Notes under the pieces: generated by a model
Seen by the model: only the letters and a program-made list of their open reading frames with translations
Databases searched by the model: none
Told to the model about the DNA's origin: nothing
Source: an uncultured Burkholderiales bacterium
GTDB lineage: Bacteria; Pseudomonadota; Gammaproteobacteria; Burkholderiales; Burkholderiaceae_C
Assembly (NCBI GenBank): GCA_903865035.1
Contig: CAIPII010000189.1
Coordinates: 1-32,337 of the forward strand
Length of the DNA stretch: 32,337 nucleotides
Direction: 5' to 3'
Shown here: in pieces, positions 1 to 10,605 of the stretch
How positions within the stretch are numbered: position 1 is the first letter of the stretch
Layout of the letters: each line of letters begins with the position of its first letter
Program-made: the position numbers and the translations under genes

Positions 1-118
1 CTCAAGGCTTGAGATCCCCCTGTGTTGACCCAGTCACTGCAAAAGTTTAAGCAAGCAGGCCCCCCTCGCGCTTGAAAGCCTTGGGTCTACTGAGCACCGT
101 TTTTAATTTGGAGTTTGA

Positions 119-1408
119 ATGAGCACCTATCAGCAACCCGATCCCAGTGGCCATTTCGGGCCCTACGGGGGGAGTTTCGTCAGTGAGACACTGACCCATG
201 CGATCAATGAACTCTCTTTGGCCTACGCCAAATACCAAAACGATCCTGCTTTTTTGGCCGAGTTCCACAGCGAACTCAAGCACTTCGTTGGACGCCCCTC
301 CCCCATTTACCATGCCGCTCGCATGAGTCGTGAAATGGGCGGCGCACAAATCTACCTCAAACGAGAGGACTTGAATCACACGGGTGCGCACAAAATCAAC
401 AACACCATTGGACAAGCGATGCTGGCCAAGCGCATGGGCAAACCTCGCGTGATCGCAGAAACTGGAGCGGGTCAGCACGGTGTGGCCACGGCCACCATCT
501 GTGCTCGCTACGGCTTGGAGTGCGTGGTCTACATGGGAAGCGAGGACGTCAAGCGGCAAAGCCCCAACGTCTACCGCATGAAACTTCTGGGTGCGACGGT
601 GGTGCCGGTGGAGAGTGGAAGCAAAACGCTCAAGGACGCTTTGAACGAAGCTTTGAGAGACTGGGTCACCAATGTGGAGAACACCTTCTACATCATTGGC
701 ACGGTGGCTGGACCACACCCCTACCCCATGATGGTGAGGGATTTTCAAAGCGTGATTGGCAACGAATGCTTGACGCAAATGCCCTCAATGCTAGACGGCA
801 ATCAGCCCGACGTGGTGGTGGCCTGTGTTGGCGGGGGCAGCAATGCAATGGGCATCTTCTACCCCTACATCAATCACAGCCAAACGCAACTCGTGGGCGT
901 GGAAGCCGCTGGCGAAGGACTTGACACCTTGAAACACTCGGCTTCACTGCAAAAAGGAACACCCGGTGTTTTGCACGGAAACCGCACCTACATTTTGCAA
1001 AACGATCAAGGCCAAATCACCGAGACCCACAGCATCTCGGCTGGGCTTGACTACCCAGGCGTGGGCCCTGAGCACGCCTACCTCAAGGACATTGGGCGCG
1101 CCACCTATGTGGGCATCACCGACCAAGAAGCCTTGGAGGCCTTTCACTACCTTTGTCGCACAGAGGGCATCATCCCCGCGTTGGAGTCAAGCCACGCCGT
1201 GGCCTACGCAATGAAATTGGCCAAAACCATGACATCAGATCAATCGATTTTGGTCAACCTCTCTGGACGGGGTGACAAAGACATCGGAACCGTTGCCGAT
1301 TTGAGCAACGCTGACTTTTACTGTCGCCCCTCTTGCCGGGGCCAAGAGATCAAGGGTGGCAACGCCTCCATGGTCTCTACAGTGAACTTGGTGAAGGCGG
1401 CATCATGA
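119..1408 (+). CDS. trpB: Tryptophan synthase beta chain
   Basis: ORF 429 aa; [18 protein letters not shown]-binding motif, GGGSNAMG phosphate loop; followed by trpA with ATGA overlap. Confidence 0.97.
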   Translation: MSTYQQPDPSGHFGPYGGSFVSETLTHAINELSLAYAKYQNDPAFLAEFHSELKHFVGRPSPIYHAARMSREMGGAQIYLKREDLNHTGAHKINNTIGQAMLAKRMGKPRVIAETGAGQHGVATATICARYGLECVVYMGSEDVKRQSPNVYRMKLLGATVVPVESGSKTLKDALNEALRDWVTNVENTFYIIGTVAGPHPYPMMVRDFQSVIGNECLTQMPSMLDGNQPDVVVACVGGGSNAMGIFYPYINHSQTQLVGVEAAGEGLDTLKHSASLQKGTPGVLHGNRTYILQNDQGQITETHSISAGLDYPGVGPEHAYLKDIGRATYVGITDQEALEAFHYLCRTEGIIPALESSHAVAYAMKLAKTMTSDQSILVNLSGRGDKDIGTVADLSNADFYCRPSCRGQEIKGGNASMVSTVNLVKAAS

Positions 1409-2220
1409 ACAAAATTCAAGCCACCTTTGCGCGCCTCAAAGCCTCCTCCAAAGCGGCCCTCATCCCTTACTTGATGGCGGGTTTTCCAAGACCCCAAGAC
1501 ACCGTCTCTCTCATGCACACATTGGTCGGCTCTGGAGCCGACATCCTCGAGTTGGGCATTCCCTTTAGCGACCCCATGGCCGATGGTCCCGTGATCCAAA
1601 AAGCGGGGGAGCTCGCGCTTGAGCAAGGCGTTGGGCTCGAACAAGTTTTTGAGATGGTTCGCACCTTCAGGCTCACCGACGCTCAAACCCCCATTGTGCT
1701 CATGGGCTACGCCAACCCCATCGAACACTTTGACATCAAGCACGGCCCAGACGCCTTCGTCAAAACCGCGCAAAGTGCTGGTGTCGATGGCGTTTTGGTG
1801 GTGGACTACCCGCCTGAGGAATGTGCTCATTTCGCCCAAACGCTCAGACAAGCTGGTATGGATTTGATTTTCCTCTTGGCCCCCACGAGCACTGCACAAC
1901 GCATGGAGCGGGTCGCCGAGTTGGCAACAGGCTATGTTTACTATGTGTCCTTGAAGGGCATCACTGGCGCGGCCCATTTGGACACCTCGGCGGTGGAGAA
2001 AATGATCCCCAAAATCCGAGAATTTGTCAAAATTCCTGTGGGCGTGGGCTTTGGTGTGCGCGATGCGGTGTCTGCCAAGGCTTTGTCCAAAGTGAGCGAT
2101 GCCGTTGTGATTGGCACCAAACTCATCGAGCTCTTGCAAGCCCCACCCATCGAAGAGGGTAGCGCTCGATTGGCCAGCTTCATGCAGTCCATCCGGCACG
2201 CCATGGACGAAGAAGAGTGA
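1405..2220 (+). CDS. trpA: Tryptophan synthase alpha chain
   Basis: Start placed at ATG 1405 ([11 protein letters not shown]) overlapping the trpB stop; [37 protein letters not shown] motifs. Confidence 0.97.
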   Translation: MNKIQATFARLKASSKAALIPYLMAGFPRPQDTVSLMHTLVGSGADILELGIPFSDPMADGPVIQKAGELALEQGVGLEQVFEMVRTFRLTDAQTPIVLMGYANPIEHFDIKHGPDAFVKTAQSAGVDGVLVVDYPPEECAHFAQTLRQAGMDLIFLLAPTSTAQRMERVAELATGYVYYVSLKGITGAAHLDTSAVEKMIPKIREFVKIPVGVGFGVRDAVSAKALSKVSDAVVIGTKLIELLQAPPIEEGSARLASFMQSIRHAMDEEE

Positions 2221-2256
2221 GATAATGCTCTTTATGTTGCCAAATAGGATTTTTCA

Positions 2257-3129
2257 ATGAGTTGGCTTGAAAAACTGCTCCCCCCAAAGATTCAACACAC
2301 CGACCCAGCTGATCGCAGAAGCGTCCCCGAGGGACTGTGGATCAAATGCCCCAGTTGTGAGACGGTTTTGTACAAATCGGATTTGGAGCAAAATCAAAAC
2401 GTTTGCCCCACTTGTTCACACCACCACCGCTTGGGCGCTCGCTTGCGCTTGGATTCTTTTTTGGACGCGGAAGGTCGCTACGAAATTGGCCAAGAGGTCA
2501 TCCCCGTTGATGCCCTCAAATTCAAAGACTCACGCAAATACCCAGAACGCTTAAAGCAAGCGATCGAACAAACCGGTGAAACCGACGCTTTGGTGGTCAT
2601 GGGAGGCAGCATTCACCAAATCAACGTGGTGGCTGCTTGCTTTGAATTTGACTTCATGGGTGGGAGCATGGGCTCTGTGGTGGGCGAGCGCTTTGTGCGA
2701 GGCGTCACCGCCGCCATTGAGCAAAAAGTGCCTTTCATTTGCTTCACCGCCACGGGTGGTGCACGCATGCAAGAGGGCTTGCTCTCGCTCATGCAAATGG
2801 CCAAAACCAACGCTGCCCTCACCCGGTTGGCCAAGAAGGGCTTGCCCTACATCAGTGTGCTCACCGACCCCACCATGGGTGGCGTCTCCGCGGGCTTTGC
2901 CTTCATTGGCGACTTGGTGATCGCCGAGCCCAAGGCCTTGATTGGTTTTGCGGGTCCTCGGGTCATTGAGAGCACCGTTCGCGTGACTTTGCCAGAGGGC
3001 TTTCAGCGCTCAGAGTTTTTGCAAACCAAGGGAGCCATCGACTTCATTTGTGATCGCAGAGAACTCAAAAAGACCATCGCCACGGCTTTGGCCATTTTGC
3101 TCAGACAGCCCGCTGACTCTTTGGCCTGA
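2257..3129 (+). CDS. accD: Acetyl-CoA carboxylase carboxyltransferase subunit beta
   Basis: N-terminal zinc ribbon (CPSCETVLY...CPTCSHHH); [18 protein letters not shown] motif; downstream of trpA as in other betaproteobacteria. Confidence 0.97.
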   Translation: MSWLEKLLPPKIQHTDPADRRSVPEGLWIKCPSCETVLYKSDLEQNQNVCPTCSHHHRLGARLRLDSFLDAEGRYEIGQEVIPVDALKFKDSRKYPERLKQAIEQTGETDALVVMGGSIHQINVVAACFEFDFMGGSMGSVVGERFVRGVTAAIEQKVPFICFTATGGARMQEGLLSLMQMAKTNAALTRLAKKGLPYISVLTDPTMGGVSAGFAFIGDLVIAEPKALIGFAGPRVIESTVRVTLPEGFQRSEFLQTKGAIDFICDRRELKKTIATALAILLRQPADSLA

Positions 3130-3141
3130 AGCGCCCCCTCC

Positions 3142-3174
3142 CCCACCCTCAAGCCAAAGGCTTTCTTGGGTGGG
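3142..3174 (+). terminator. Stem-loop after accD (possible terminator or processing site)
   Basis: CCCACCC / GGGTGGG with inner AGCC/GGCT; no adjacent T tract. Confidence 0.4.
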
Positions 3175-3265
3175 CGAGAACCATGCTGCCGTGCACCTCA
3201 TAGGGCATTGAAGCGCCACTGAATGCGACCCCTTTTTTCACCCCCATCAACACTTTTTTCTCGCC

Positions 3266-4828
3266 ATGACGCAAACGCCTAACTCCAACCCCGATCACCA
3301 AAACGCAACCCCAGAGGATGCACCCAAGGTTGATGAGAACCAGTTGATCGTTGAGCGAAAGGAAAAACTCAAGCTCATCAAAGAAAAAGAGGCCCAAGGC
3401 CTAGGCGTTGCGTTTCCCAACGACTTCAAACCCAGTCACAAAGCACGGGCTTTGCATTCTGAGCACTGCAAAGCAGACCCCGAGAGCTTGAAAGCACAGG
3501 CGCACTCGGTCAAGGTCGCCGGACGCATGATGCTCAAACGAGTGATGGGCAAGGCGAGCTTTGCGACCCTTCAAGACGACAGCGAGAGGCTGCAGATCTA
3601 CGTCACCAAAGAAGGGGTTGGAGAGGAGCTCTACGAGAGCTTTAAGCATTGGGATTTGGGTGACATCGTGGCCTGTGAGGGAACCCTCTTCATCACCAAG
3701 ATGGGAGAGCTCTCGGTGCACGCCACAACCATCAGGCTGCTCACGAAAAGCCTCAGGCCCATGCCCGACAAATTCCACGGCATTGCAGACCAAGAGGTCA
3801 AGTACCGCCAGCGCTACATCGATCTCATGATGGACTCAGGAACTCGCGAGAGATTCAAAACCAGAAGCCAAGCCATCACACACTTGAGAGACTTCATGGT
3901 TGAGCACAACTTCCTAGAAGTGGAGACACCCATGCTCCACCCCATTCCTGGAGGTGCAAACGCAAAGCCCTTTGTGACCCATCACAATGCACTTGACCAA
4001 GAGATGTTCTTGCGCATTGCGCCTGAGCTTTATTTGAAGCGCCTCATCGTGGGCGGGTTTGAGCGGGTCTTTGAGATCAACCGCAACTTCAGAAACGAAG
4101 GCATGTCGGTGCGCCACAACCCTGAGTTCACGATGATGGAGTTCTATGCGGCCTACTGGAACTACAAAGATTTGATGGATTTCACAGAATCGCTCATTCG
4201 CAATGTGGCTCAAAAAACCCTGGGCACACTGCACCTGACCTATGGACATGGTGACATCGATTTGAGCGTGCCTTTTGAGAGGCTGAGCATCAAGCAAGCC
4301 ATTTTGAAACACGGCCCCAAAGATGTCCAAATCGATGAGGCCCAGTGGTTCATTCATGCCCTTCAAAAACTCGGACTCAAAGAAGATCAAGACGCTTTGT
4401 CCGCTCGCTCCTTGGCGTGGCTACAGGTGAAGTACTTTGAAGAGACGGTTGAAGAAAAACTCTGGCAGCCCACCTTCATTTGCGATCACCCCGTGGAGAT
4501 CTCGCCATTGGCCCGTGCTAGCGACTCAGACCCCACGATCACAGAGCGCTTTGAGCTCTACATCACAGGGCGAGAATTCGGCAACGGTTTCAGCGAGCTC
4601 AACGACGCCATTGACCAAGCCGCTCGTTTTCAAGCCCAGGTTGAGCAAAAGGAGAGCGGCGACGATGAGGCCATGTTCTTTGACCAAGACTTTGTGCGCG
4701 CACTGGAATACGGCATGCCTCCAACGGGTGGATGCGGCATTGGCATTGATCGCTTGATGATGTTGCTCACCAACAGCGCGAGCATTCGAGACGTGATTTT
4801 GTTCCCCGCGTTAAAGCGCGAACACTGA
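3266..4828 (+). CDS. lysS: Lysyl-tRNA synthetase (class II)
   Basis: ORF 520 aa; class II motifs [23 protein letters not shown] and [26 protein letters not shown]. Confidence 0.97.
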   Translation: MTQTPNSNPDHQNATPEDAPKVDENQLIVERKEKLKLIKEKEAQGLGVAFPNDFKPSHKARALHSEHCKADPESLKAQAHSVKVAGRMMLKRVMGKASFATLQDDSERLQIYVTKEGVGEELYESFKHWDLGDIVACEGTLFITKMGELSVHATTIRLLTKSLRPMPDKFHGIADQEVKYRQRYIDLMMDSGTRERFKTRSQAITHLRDFMVEHNFLEVETPMLHPIPGGANAKPFVTHHNALDQEMFLRIAPELYLKRLIVGGFERVFEINRNFRNEGMSVRHNPEFTMMEFYAAYWNYKDLMDFTESLIRNVAQKTLGTLHLTYGHGDIDLSVPFERLSIKQAILKHGPKDVQIDEAQWFIHALQKLGLKEDQDALSARSLAWLQVKYFEETVEEKLWQPTFICDHPVEISPLARASDSDPTITERFELYITGREFGNGFSELNDAIDQAARFQAQVEQKESGDDEAMFFDQDFVRALEYGMPPTGGCGIGIDRLMMLLTNSASIRDVILFPALKREH

Positions 4829-4852
4829 AACGCCCTTGGGGCAGGCTCTGGC

Positions 4853-5038
4853 TTACTGAGAGCCCAATGGAGGGTTGACCCCAAGAGCTTGCTCTGCGTC
4901 TGAGCCACCACCCAGGTGCACTGAACCCTCGGTGCCATCGGTTTTTCTGGACTCACGCTCTTTGAGCTTTTCTTCTTTTTTCTTCTTCTTGGCGAGTTCT
5001 CGCTGGCGTTTTTCGTAGTTGTAATTGGGTGTTGCCAT
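4853..5038 (-). CDS. Small conserved hypothetical protein, charged (MATPNYNYEKRQRELAKKKKKEEKLKER...)
   Basis: 61 aa ORF with the MATPNYxYEKRQRELAKKxKKEEK pattern I recall from betaproteobacterial small hypothetical proteins. Confidence 0.75.
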   Translation of the reverse strand: MATPNYNYEKRQRELAKKKKKEEKLKERESRKTDGTEGSVHLGGGSDAEQALGVNPPLGSQ

Positions 5039-5098
5039 GAATCGCTCTGATGTAGGTTGAGATGATGAAGGTGGTTTGGGGCTCTGTCAAGAGAAGGA

Positions 5099-5239
5099 TC
5101 ACAGGCTTGGATCGACCAATGGCTTGGGGACCACAGCCAAGGGCTTGCACTCGTGACAAAAGAAGGCCAAGCCACCCACAAACCGGCGTTGAGAGCCCAG
5201 TCTTCTGGGTTTGTGCAGACCACACTTCATGCAAGACAT
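5099..5239 (-). CDS. Small zinc-ribbon-like protein (MSCMKCGLHKPRRLGSQRRFVGGLAFFCHECKP...)
   Basis: CxxC...CxxC motif; start chosen at ATG 5239 because GGGAGAG precedes it; the track ORF extends to 5398. Confidence 0.65.
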   Translation of the reverse strand: MSCMKCGLHKPRRLGSQRRFVGGLAFFCHECKPLAVVPKPLVDPSL

Positions 5240-5426
5240 GGTCTCTCCCACTTTGCCCATCCCTAGGAAGGGCGAGCCGTTTTCACGACTGGTAAAACGA
5301 AGGCCACTTTGATCGACTTGGTTCTTGCCATTCTTGGTCGCCAAATGGGACTCCTTTGGACAAGGGCGCTCAGTCAATGAACCTTGCTTGACCCTCAAAC
5401 CGCATCCCAGTCTAACCGGTATTCGT

Positions 5427-5461
5427 TAAAAATATTGCCCGCAAAGGGTTTTATTATTTTT
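5427..5461 (-). terminator. Candidate intrinsic terminator downstream of nagZ
   Basis: AAAAATA-ttg-CCC-gcaaa-GGG-ttt-TATTATTTTT, A/T-flanked short stem. Confidence 0.4.
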
Positions 5462-5526
5462 GACTTGAAATAGATTGTTGTGCGTCAAAGATGGCCTGCC
5501 ACCAACGCTCTGAGATGGACAGGCGC

Positions 5527-6636
5527 TTAGCAGCTTTGCAAGGCCCGGTGATAGGCAGGCTCACGCATCAAAGCACCCCAACTGAGTCCTTTGTCATGCC
5601 CTTTGAGCGCCAACCTTCTGTGCTCGCTTTCTTCGTTGGCACTCCATTGGTGGGTCAAGAGCGCTTGGGTGAGTTCATCCAAAAAGACATCCAAGGTGGA
5701 GTTGGATTTGGCGCCTTTTGTGATCACGCTTTGATTGCAAATGAGCAGCAAGTCGCACCCCGCATTGAGGGCTTTGACCGCAGCTTGAGAAAAGCTCACC
5801 TCTTGGCCACCCAGCATGCGGGCACCTTGCATGGACAAATCATCGCTGATGATGGCGCCCGTGAACTGAAGTTGCTCGCGCAAGACCTCTTGGAGCCACA
5901 CGCTTGAAAATCCCGCAGGCATGTGATCGACTCTAGGGTAGACCACGTGCGCTGGCATGATGGAGGTGAGTGAGGAGCCCAACCATCCGTAGGGCAGCAA
6001 ATCTTCGCTTGCGATCGACTTCATGGAGCGCGCATCAACGGGCATGTCCACGTGCGAGTCCAAGCTCACAAAGCCGTGCCCTGGGAAATGCTTACCGCAA
6101 TTGGCCATGCCCGCTTGGAGCATGCCTTGCATGAAACTCTTGGCCAGTGCACTCACCACTTGGGGATCGCGGTGAAAGGCACGATTGCCAATCACGGTGC
6201 TGTTGCCATGGTCCAAATCCAACACAGGCGCAAAGCTGAAATCAACACCACAAGCCTTAAGCTCACTGGCCATCACATAACCCATGGAGGTCGCGCGGTC
6301 CATGGCTTTGAGTGCAGCGTCTGCTGCATGCTTTGAGCCTTTGGCGTTCATCCACGCTTGCCCCAACTCACCCATGGGCGCCAAATGGGTGAATCCATCG
6401 CTTTTGAAGCGCTGAACGCGTCCTCCCTCATGGTCCACACAGATGAGCAAATCCTCTCTCACGTCTTTGATTTGCTCGCACAGCTGCTTCAATTGCTGCC
6501 TGGAGTGCCAATTGCGCGTGAACAAAATAACGCCCCCGCACAAAGGATGGCGAAGGCGCTTTTGATCAACCTTGGTCAAGGCCAAGCCATCGATGTCGAG
6601 CAAGACGGGGGCATGGTGAGAAAACTGATTTTTCAT
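5527..6636 (-). CDS. nagZ: Beta-N-acetylhexosaminidase (glycoside hydrolase family 3)
   Basis: Start set at ATG 6636 (MKNQFSHHAPVLLDIDG); CVDHEGGRVQRF, GKHFPGHG, SDDLSMQGA motifs. Confidence 0.95.
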   Translation of the reverse strand: MKNQFSHHAPVLLDIDGLALTKVDQKRLRHPLCGGVILFTRNWHSRQQLKQLCEQIKDVREDLLICVDHEGGRVQRFKSDGFTHLAPMGELGQAWMNAKGSKHAADAALKAMDRATSMGYVMASELKACGVDFSFAPVLDLDHGNSTVIGNRAFHRDPQVVSALAKSFMQGMLQAGMANCGKHFPGHGFVSLDSHVDMPVDARSMKSIASEDLLPYGWLGSSLTSIMPAHVVYPRVDHMPAGFSSVWLQEVLREQLQFTGAIISDDLSMQGARMLGGQEVSFSQAAVKALNAGCDLLLICNQSVITKGAKSNSTLDVFLDELTQALLTHQWSANEESEHRRLALKGHDKGLSWGALMREPAYHRALQSC

Positions 6637-6679
6637 AAAAACAATTGGATTAAAAAAACAAATGGACTCAACGCGTTGC

Positions 6680-7096
6680 TCAGTCCATGGGGGTTTGTTC
6701 AACCACCACGAAAGAGACCGCATACTCGCGCTCGTCGCTGATGCTCACCTGAGCGCTCAGTCGCCTGGACTCAAACCAAGGCTTGAGCTCACCCAAGACA
6801 CGCACCATGGGCGCACCGCTGGGTGCATTCACGACCTCACAGGTGTGCCAAGACATGGGCATCCTGAGCCCCAAGCCTATGGCCTTGCTGAAAGCCTCCT
6901 TGGCGCTGAAGCGTGTGGCCAAAAAGGATACCCCACGCTCTGGCCAACGGGCTCGGCGAGACTCGAAAATCTGAATTTCTTGAGGCGTCAAAATCTTGTT
7001 GGCAAATCGCTCTCCATAACGCTCTAAAGAGGCGCGAATCCTGGATATCTCGCACACATCGGTGCCAATGCCAAACACACGAGTGCCTGCACTCAT
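6680..7096 (-). CDS. acpS: Holo-[acyl-carrier-protein] synthase
   Basis: [12 protein letters not shown] and [15 protein letters not shown] motifs; adjacent to pdxJ. Confidence 0.95.
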   Translation of the reverse strand: MSAGTRVFGIGTDVCEISRIRASLERYGERFANKILTPQEIQIFESRRARWPERGVSFLATRFSAKEAFSKAIGLGLRMPMSWHTCEVVNAPSGAPMVRVLGELKPWFESRRLSAQVSISDEREYAVSFVVVEQTPMD

Positions 7097-7965
7097 GATT
7101 GGACCTGTGAGGATGTTTGCGTCATCTGAGACAGATAAAGCTTCACGGCTTGCTCATACCCCACCTCCAGTGCATCGGCCATGAATGCGTGCCCAATGGA
7201 GAGCTCAAGCACGTGGGGCACGTGAGCGAGAAAGGATTGAACGTTTTGTGCATTCAAGTCATGCCCGGCATTCACACCCAAGCCCAAAGCGTGAGCCTCA
7301 TGGGCGCAGTCGGTGTAGTCACGCAAGACACTGGACAAGGCCTCTTGCAAGTCTTTCTTGGGGGTGGGTTGATCGCCCAATCCCCTGGCGTCATACTGGG
7401 GCCAAGTGCCCATCACGCGCGCAAAGTCTTTGGCGTACTGCTCGGTGTAGAGCTCCACCCGGTCCGCTCCAAGCTCCTTGCAGTGGTGCATTTGGGAGGG
7501 GTCGGGATCCATGAACAAACTCACCCGAACCCCGTGTTTTTTGAGCCGCTCAATGATTGGCGCCAAGGCGGCCGAGTCACGCGGAAAACTCCAACCGTGA
7601 TCACTGGTGAGTTGAGATTGTGAGTCGGGCACCAAGGTGGCTTGGGCGGGCAGATGACGCTCAACCAAGGGCATCAAATTGTGAAATGGGTTGCCCTCGA
7701 TGTTGAACTCGCGCCCCACCCATTTCTCTCGCATCAAGAAGGCCAGGTCCTCAACATCTGATGCACGGATGTGTCGTTCATCGGGCCTGGGGTGCACGGT
7801 GATGCCGTGTGCACCCGCGCTCAAGCAAAGCTTTGCAGCCCTCACCACACTGGGCACACCCAATGCTCTTGCATTTCTGAGCAATGCCACTTTGTTCAAA
7901 TTGACGGACAAAGCAGTCTGCTCAGTGGAGCTCGATGAGGGGGTGATTCGCGGCTGGACTTGCAT
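7093..7965 (-). CDS. pdxJ: Pyridoxine 5'-phosphate synthase
   Basis: [16 protein letters not shown]-like N-terminus, [17 protein letters not shown] motif, [11 protein letters not shown]. Confidence 0.96.
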   Translation of the reverse strand: MQVQPRITPSSSSTEQTALSVNLNKVALLRNARALGVPSVVRAAKLCLSAGAHGITVHPRPDERHIRASDVEDLAFLMREKWVGREFNIEGNPFHNLMPLVERHLPAQATLVPDSQSQLTSDHGWSFPRDSAALAPIIERLKKHGVRVSLFMDPDPSQMHHCKELGADRVELYTEQYAKDFARVMGTWPQYDARGLGDQPTPKKDLQEALSSVLRDYTDCAHEAHALGLGVNAGHDLNAQNVQSFLAHVPHVLELSIGHAFMADALEVGYEQAVKLYLSQMTQTSSQVQS

Positions 7966-8035
7966 AAAAGATGTTCAGGATTCGAGGGTGTTGGAGGAGC
8001 TTGTGATTTTGAGCAGGGTCAAGGGGTACACTGTT

Positions 8036-8854
8036 TTAGGCATTGAGGGCTTGTACATCGATCATGAATTGTCGCGTTTTAAAAGGCACTCCCCCTCCAT
8101 GATAGTGAATCATTTGCCTCATTTGCGACTGTAGTGCCAAACGGCTCTCATTGTCCAATTGCGCACACCAGCGAAGGGTGTGCAAGAGGTCAATGTCACC
8201 TTGCAAACTCTCACTCAAGGCGAGCCACTGCGAGCCCAAAAGAGCCAACTGATGGGTGGGAGACCTCTCAAGATCCATGAGGTTCAGACCTGCCTCGGGG
8301 TGCAAGTGATAGAACGCGTTTGGGCTCAACGCCTGAAGACGAGAGCCCTCGTGATCCAAATCGGGAAGGAGGCCCAAGTTTTGCAGCACCAAGAGCTCAA
8401 AGCTTCTGAGCAATGGGGCAATGGCTGCATCGGCGCCGCTGGACAAAATCTCCACCACTTGCCCATACAGGTCAAAGATCTCGGGGTGAGGATCATCTCT
8501 GGCCAAGAGCTTCAAGAGCAACTCATTGGTGTAAAAACCGGCCAAGAGTGCCTCACCCTTGGGCAGTGGGTGAGCTGCGATCCACTCGGCCTTGGAGAGG
8601 GTTCTCACCTCGCTCTCGCCGCGGTAAGCCAGGCTCAAGCGCTGCAGGGGCATCAACACGGATCGGAAATTGGAATGAGGCTTTTTGGCGCCCTTGGCCA
8701 ATAGGGCCACGCGGCCCGATTTGCGGGTGAAGACCTCGAGCACCAAACTTGACTCACTCCATGGGTAGCGGTGCAGCACAAAGGCTGGCTCATCGCTGAT
8801 GAAACTCTGCGCTGAACTCTTACTCGTAGCCAAAGCTGCGCACCCGCGCTTCAT
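8036..8854 (-). CDS. recO: DNA repair protein RecO
   Basis: AFVLHRYPWSESSLVLEVFTRKSGRVALLAKGAKKPHS N-terminal motif; follows era. Confidence 0.93.
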   Translation of the reverse strand: MKRGCAALATSKSSAQSFISDEPAFVLHRYPWSESSLVLEVFTRKSGRVALLAKGAKKPHSNFRSVLMPLQRLSLAYRGESEVRTLSKAEWIAAHPLPKGEALLAGFYTNELLLKLLARDDPHPEIFDLYGQVVEILSSGADAAIAPLLRSFELLVLQNLGLLPDLDHEGSRLQALSPNAFYHLHPEAGLNLMDLERSPTHQLALLGSQWLALSESLQGDIDLLHTLRWCAQLDNESRLALQSQMRQMIHYHGGGVPFKTRQFMIDVQALNA

Positions 8855-9905
8855 CGTCGGCCCAGCCCGATCGCACCTTGACCCAAAGTTCCAAAAAGAC
8901 TTTGGCTTGCATCAAGTGCTCAAGCTCGTGGCGAGCCTCGGTGCCCATGCGTTTGAGTTTTTCGCCTTTTTCTCCAATCACCATCGCTTTGTGGCCTTCG
9001 CGCTCGACCACAATGGTGGCTGCGATTTTGACCATGCGGCTGACGGTTTTACCCGCCTCTTCCTCAAAGCGATCGATGATCACGGTGGACGTGTAGGGCA
9101 ACTCATCGCCCGTCAAGCGAAAGAGCTTTTCGCGAATGATCTCACTGGCCAAAAACCTCTCCGAGCGATCGGTCAACTCATCGTTGTTGTACCACCAAGC
9201 TTGCTCGGGCAAGTGAGTGTCACACAGCTTGATCAAGCGGGCCACGTCTTTTGCATTTTTGGCAGACATGGGAAACAAGGCCTCAAACCCATGCTTGTCT
9301 TGCATCTCTTTGAGCCAAGGCATGAGTTCTTCTTTGTGCGTGATGTGATCGATCTTATTGGCCACCAAAATCACAGGGCAATTGGACTTGAGCAGCGAGA
9401 GCACTTTGGCGTCTCCGGGATAAAAATGCCCAGCTTCGAGCACAAACAAAATCAAATCCACATCGCTCACCGCACCCAAAACCGTCTTGTTCAAGGAGCG
9501 ATTGAGGGCATTGTTGTGATGGGTTTGAAAACCCGGTGTGTCCACAAAAATGAGCTGGGTTTGACCCTCGTTGCGAATGCCCGTGATGCGGTGACGGGTG
9601 GTTTGTGCTTTACTGGAAGTGATGCTGATTTTTTGGCCCACCAGCGCATTCATCAATGTGGATTTGCCCACATTGGGGCGCCCAACGATCGCCACCAATC
9701 CAGCTTTTTGAGGTCCTTTGGGGCTCTCGTCTGGCTCGGCTTGCTCGCTGGCTTTGTCACCACCCTCAGGCGCCTTGATCAACTCTTGACTCAATTGGGT
9801 CAGCCAATCTTCTGAGTGCTCACCACTGGCTTTGGAAGGCATCGATGTCGACTTCGCACCCGCGGTTTTTTGACGCTTTGGGGGCGTTGAAGTCAAGGGT
9901 TTCAT
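8820..9905 (-). CDS. era: GTPase Era
   Basis: GRPNVGKSTLMN, VDTPG, NKID G-motifs; C-terminal KH domain (VIGEKGEKLKRMGTEARHELEHL); about 65 aa N-terminal extension. Confidence 0.96.
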   Translation of the reverse strand: MKPLTSTPPKRQKTAGAKSTSMPSKASGEHSEDWLTQLSQELIKAPEGGDKASEQAEPDESPKGPQKAGLVAIVGRPNVGKSTLMNALVGQKISITSSKAQTTRHRITGIRNEGQTQLIFVDTPGFQTHHNNALNRSLNKTVLGAVSDVDLILFVLEAGHFYPGDAKVLSLLKSNCPVILVANKIDHITHKEELMPWLKEMQDKHGFEALFPMSAKNAKDVARLIKLCDTHLPEQAWWYNNDELTDRSERFLASEIIREKLFRLTGDELPYTSTVIIDRFEEEAGKTVSRMVKIAATIVVEREGHKAMVIGEKGEKLKRMGTEARHELEHLMQAKVFLELWVKVRSGWADDEARVRSFGYE

Positions 9906-10597
9906 AATTTGTTTTCTTCGATCGTTTTGAGCATTGCTTGTGCAGCCACTTGCTCAGCAGATCTCCTGGAGTTGCCGATGCCACGCTCCATGAGAGAGAG
10001 CTCAGTGACTTCACACTCAACGTCAAAGGTTTGTTGATGTGCAGCACCCAAGATCCCAATGACGCGGTAGATGGGCAAATTGTAGCGTCTGGCTTGGAGC
10101 AACTCTTGGAGCTCCGTCTTGGGGTCCTTGGAGGCCGCTTGCATGCTGGGGTTGATCTCAATGGGCTCAAAAAGCCTGAACACCAAATCCTCGGCGACTT
10201 GATATCCACTGTCGAGAAAAACCGCACCGATCAAGGCCTCCAGTGCGTCGGCCAAAATGGAGGGGCGTCGCTGTCCACCGGACTTCATCTCGCCCTCCCC
10301 TAGGCGAATGAGCCCAGACAAGCCCAAGTCCAAGGCCAGGCGGTGCAAGGTGTCTTGTTTGACCAAATTGGCCCTGACTCGAGAGAGATCGCCTTCGGGC
10401 AGATCGGGGAGCGCGACAAAGAGCATTCTGGAGACCGCCAAATTGAGCACCGAGTCACCCAAAAACTCGAGCCTCTCGTTGTGCGTGGCGCTGAAACTCC
10501 GGTGCGTGAGCGCTTGCTCGAGCAACGCACTTGACTTGAAGCCTAACTTTAGGCGTTCAAGGAGTTCGAGGTGCGAGGGACTGAGTCGAGAGGTCAT
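9902..10597 (-). CDS. rnc: Ribonuclease III
   Basis: ERLEFLGDSVLN catalytic motif; dsRBD; start at ATG 10597 (the track start 10609 is TTG); 4-bp overlap with era. Confidence 0.96.
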   Translation of the reverse strand: MTSRLSPSHLELLERLKLGFKSSALLEQALTHRSFSATHNERLEFLGDSVLNLAVSRMLFVALPDLPEGDLSRVRANLVKQDTLHRLALDLGLSGLIRLGEGEMKSGGQRRPSILADALEALIGAVFLDSGYQVAEDLVFRLFEPIEINPSMQAASKDPKTELQELLQARRYNLPIYRVIGILGAAHQQTFDVECEVTELSLMERGIGNSRRSAEQVAAQAMLKTIEENKL

Positions 10598-10605
10598 GGA
10601 GAGGG

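Noticed and set aside
1318-2199. 293-codon minus-strand ORF opposite trpA
   Set aside because: Antisense shadow of trpA with no family signature.
8799-9815. 338-codon + strand ORF opposite era
   Set aside because: Lies almost entirely antisense to a confidently identified gene; protein shows no recognisable domain; typical codon-bias shadow ORF.
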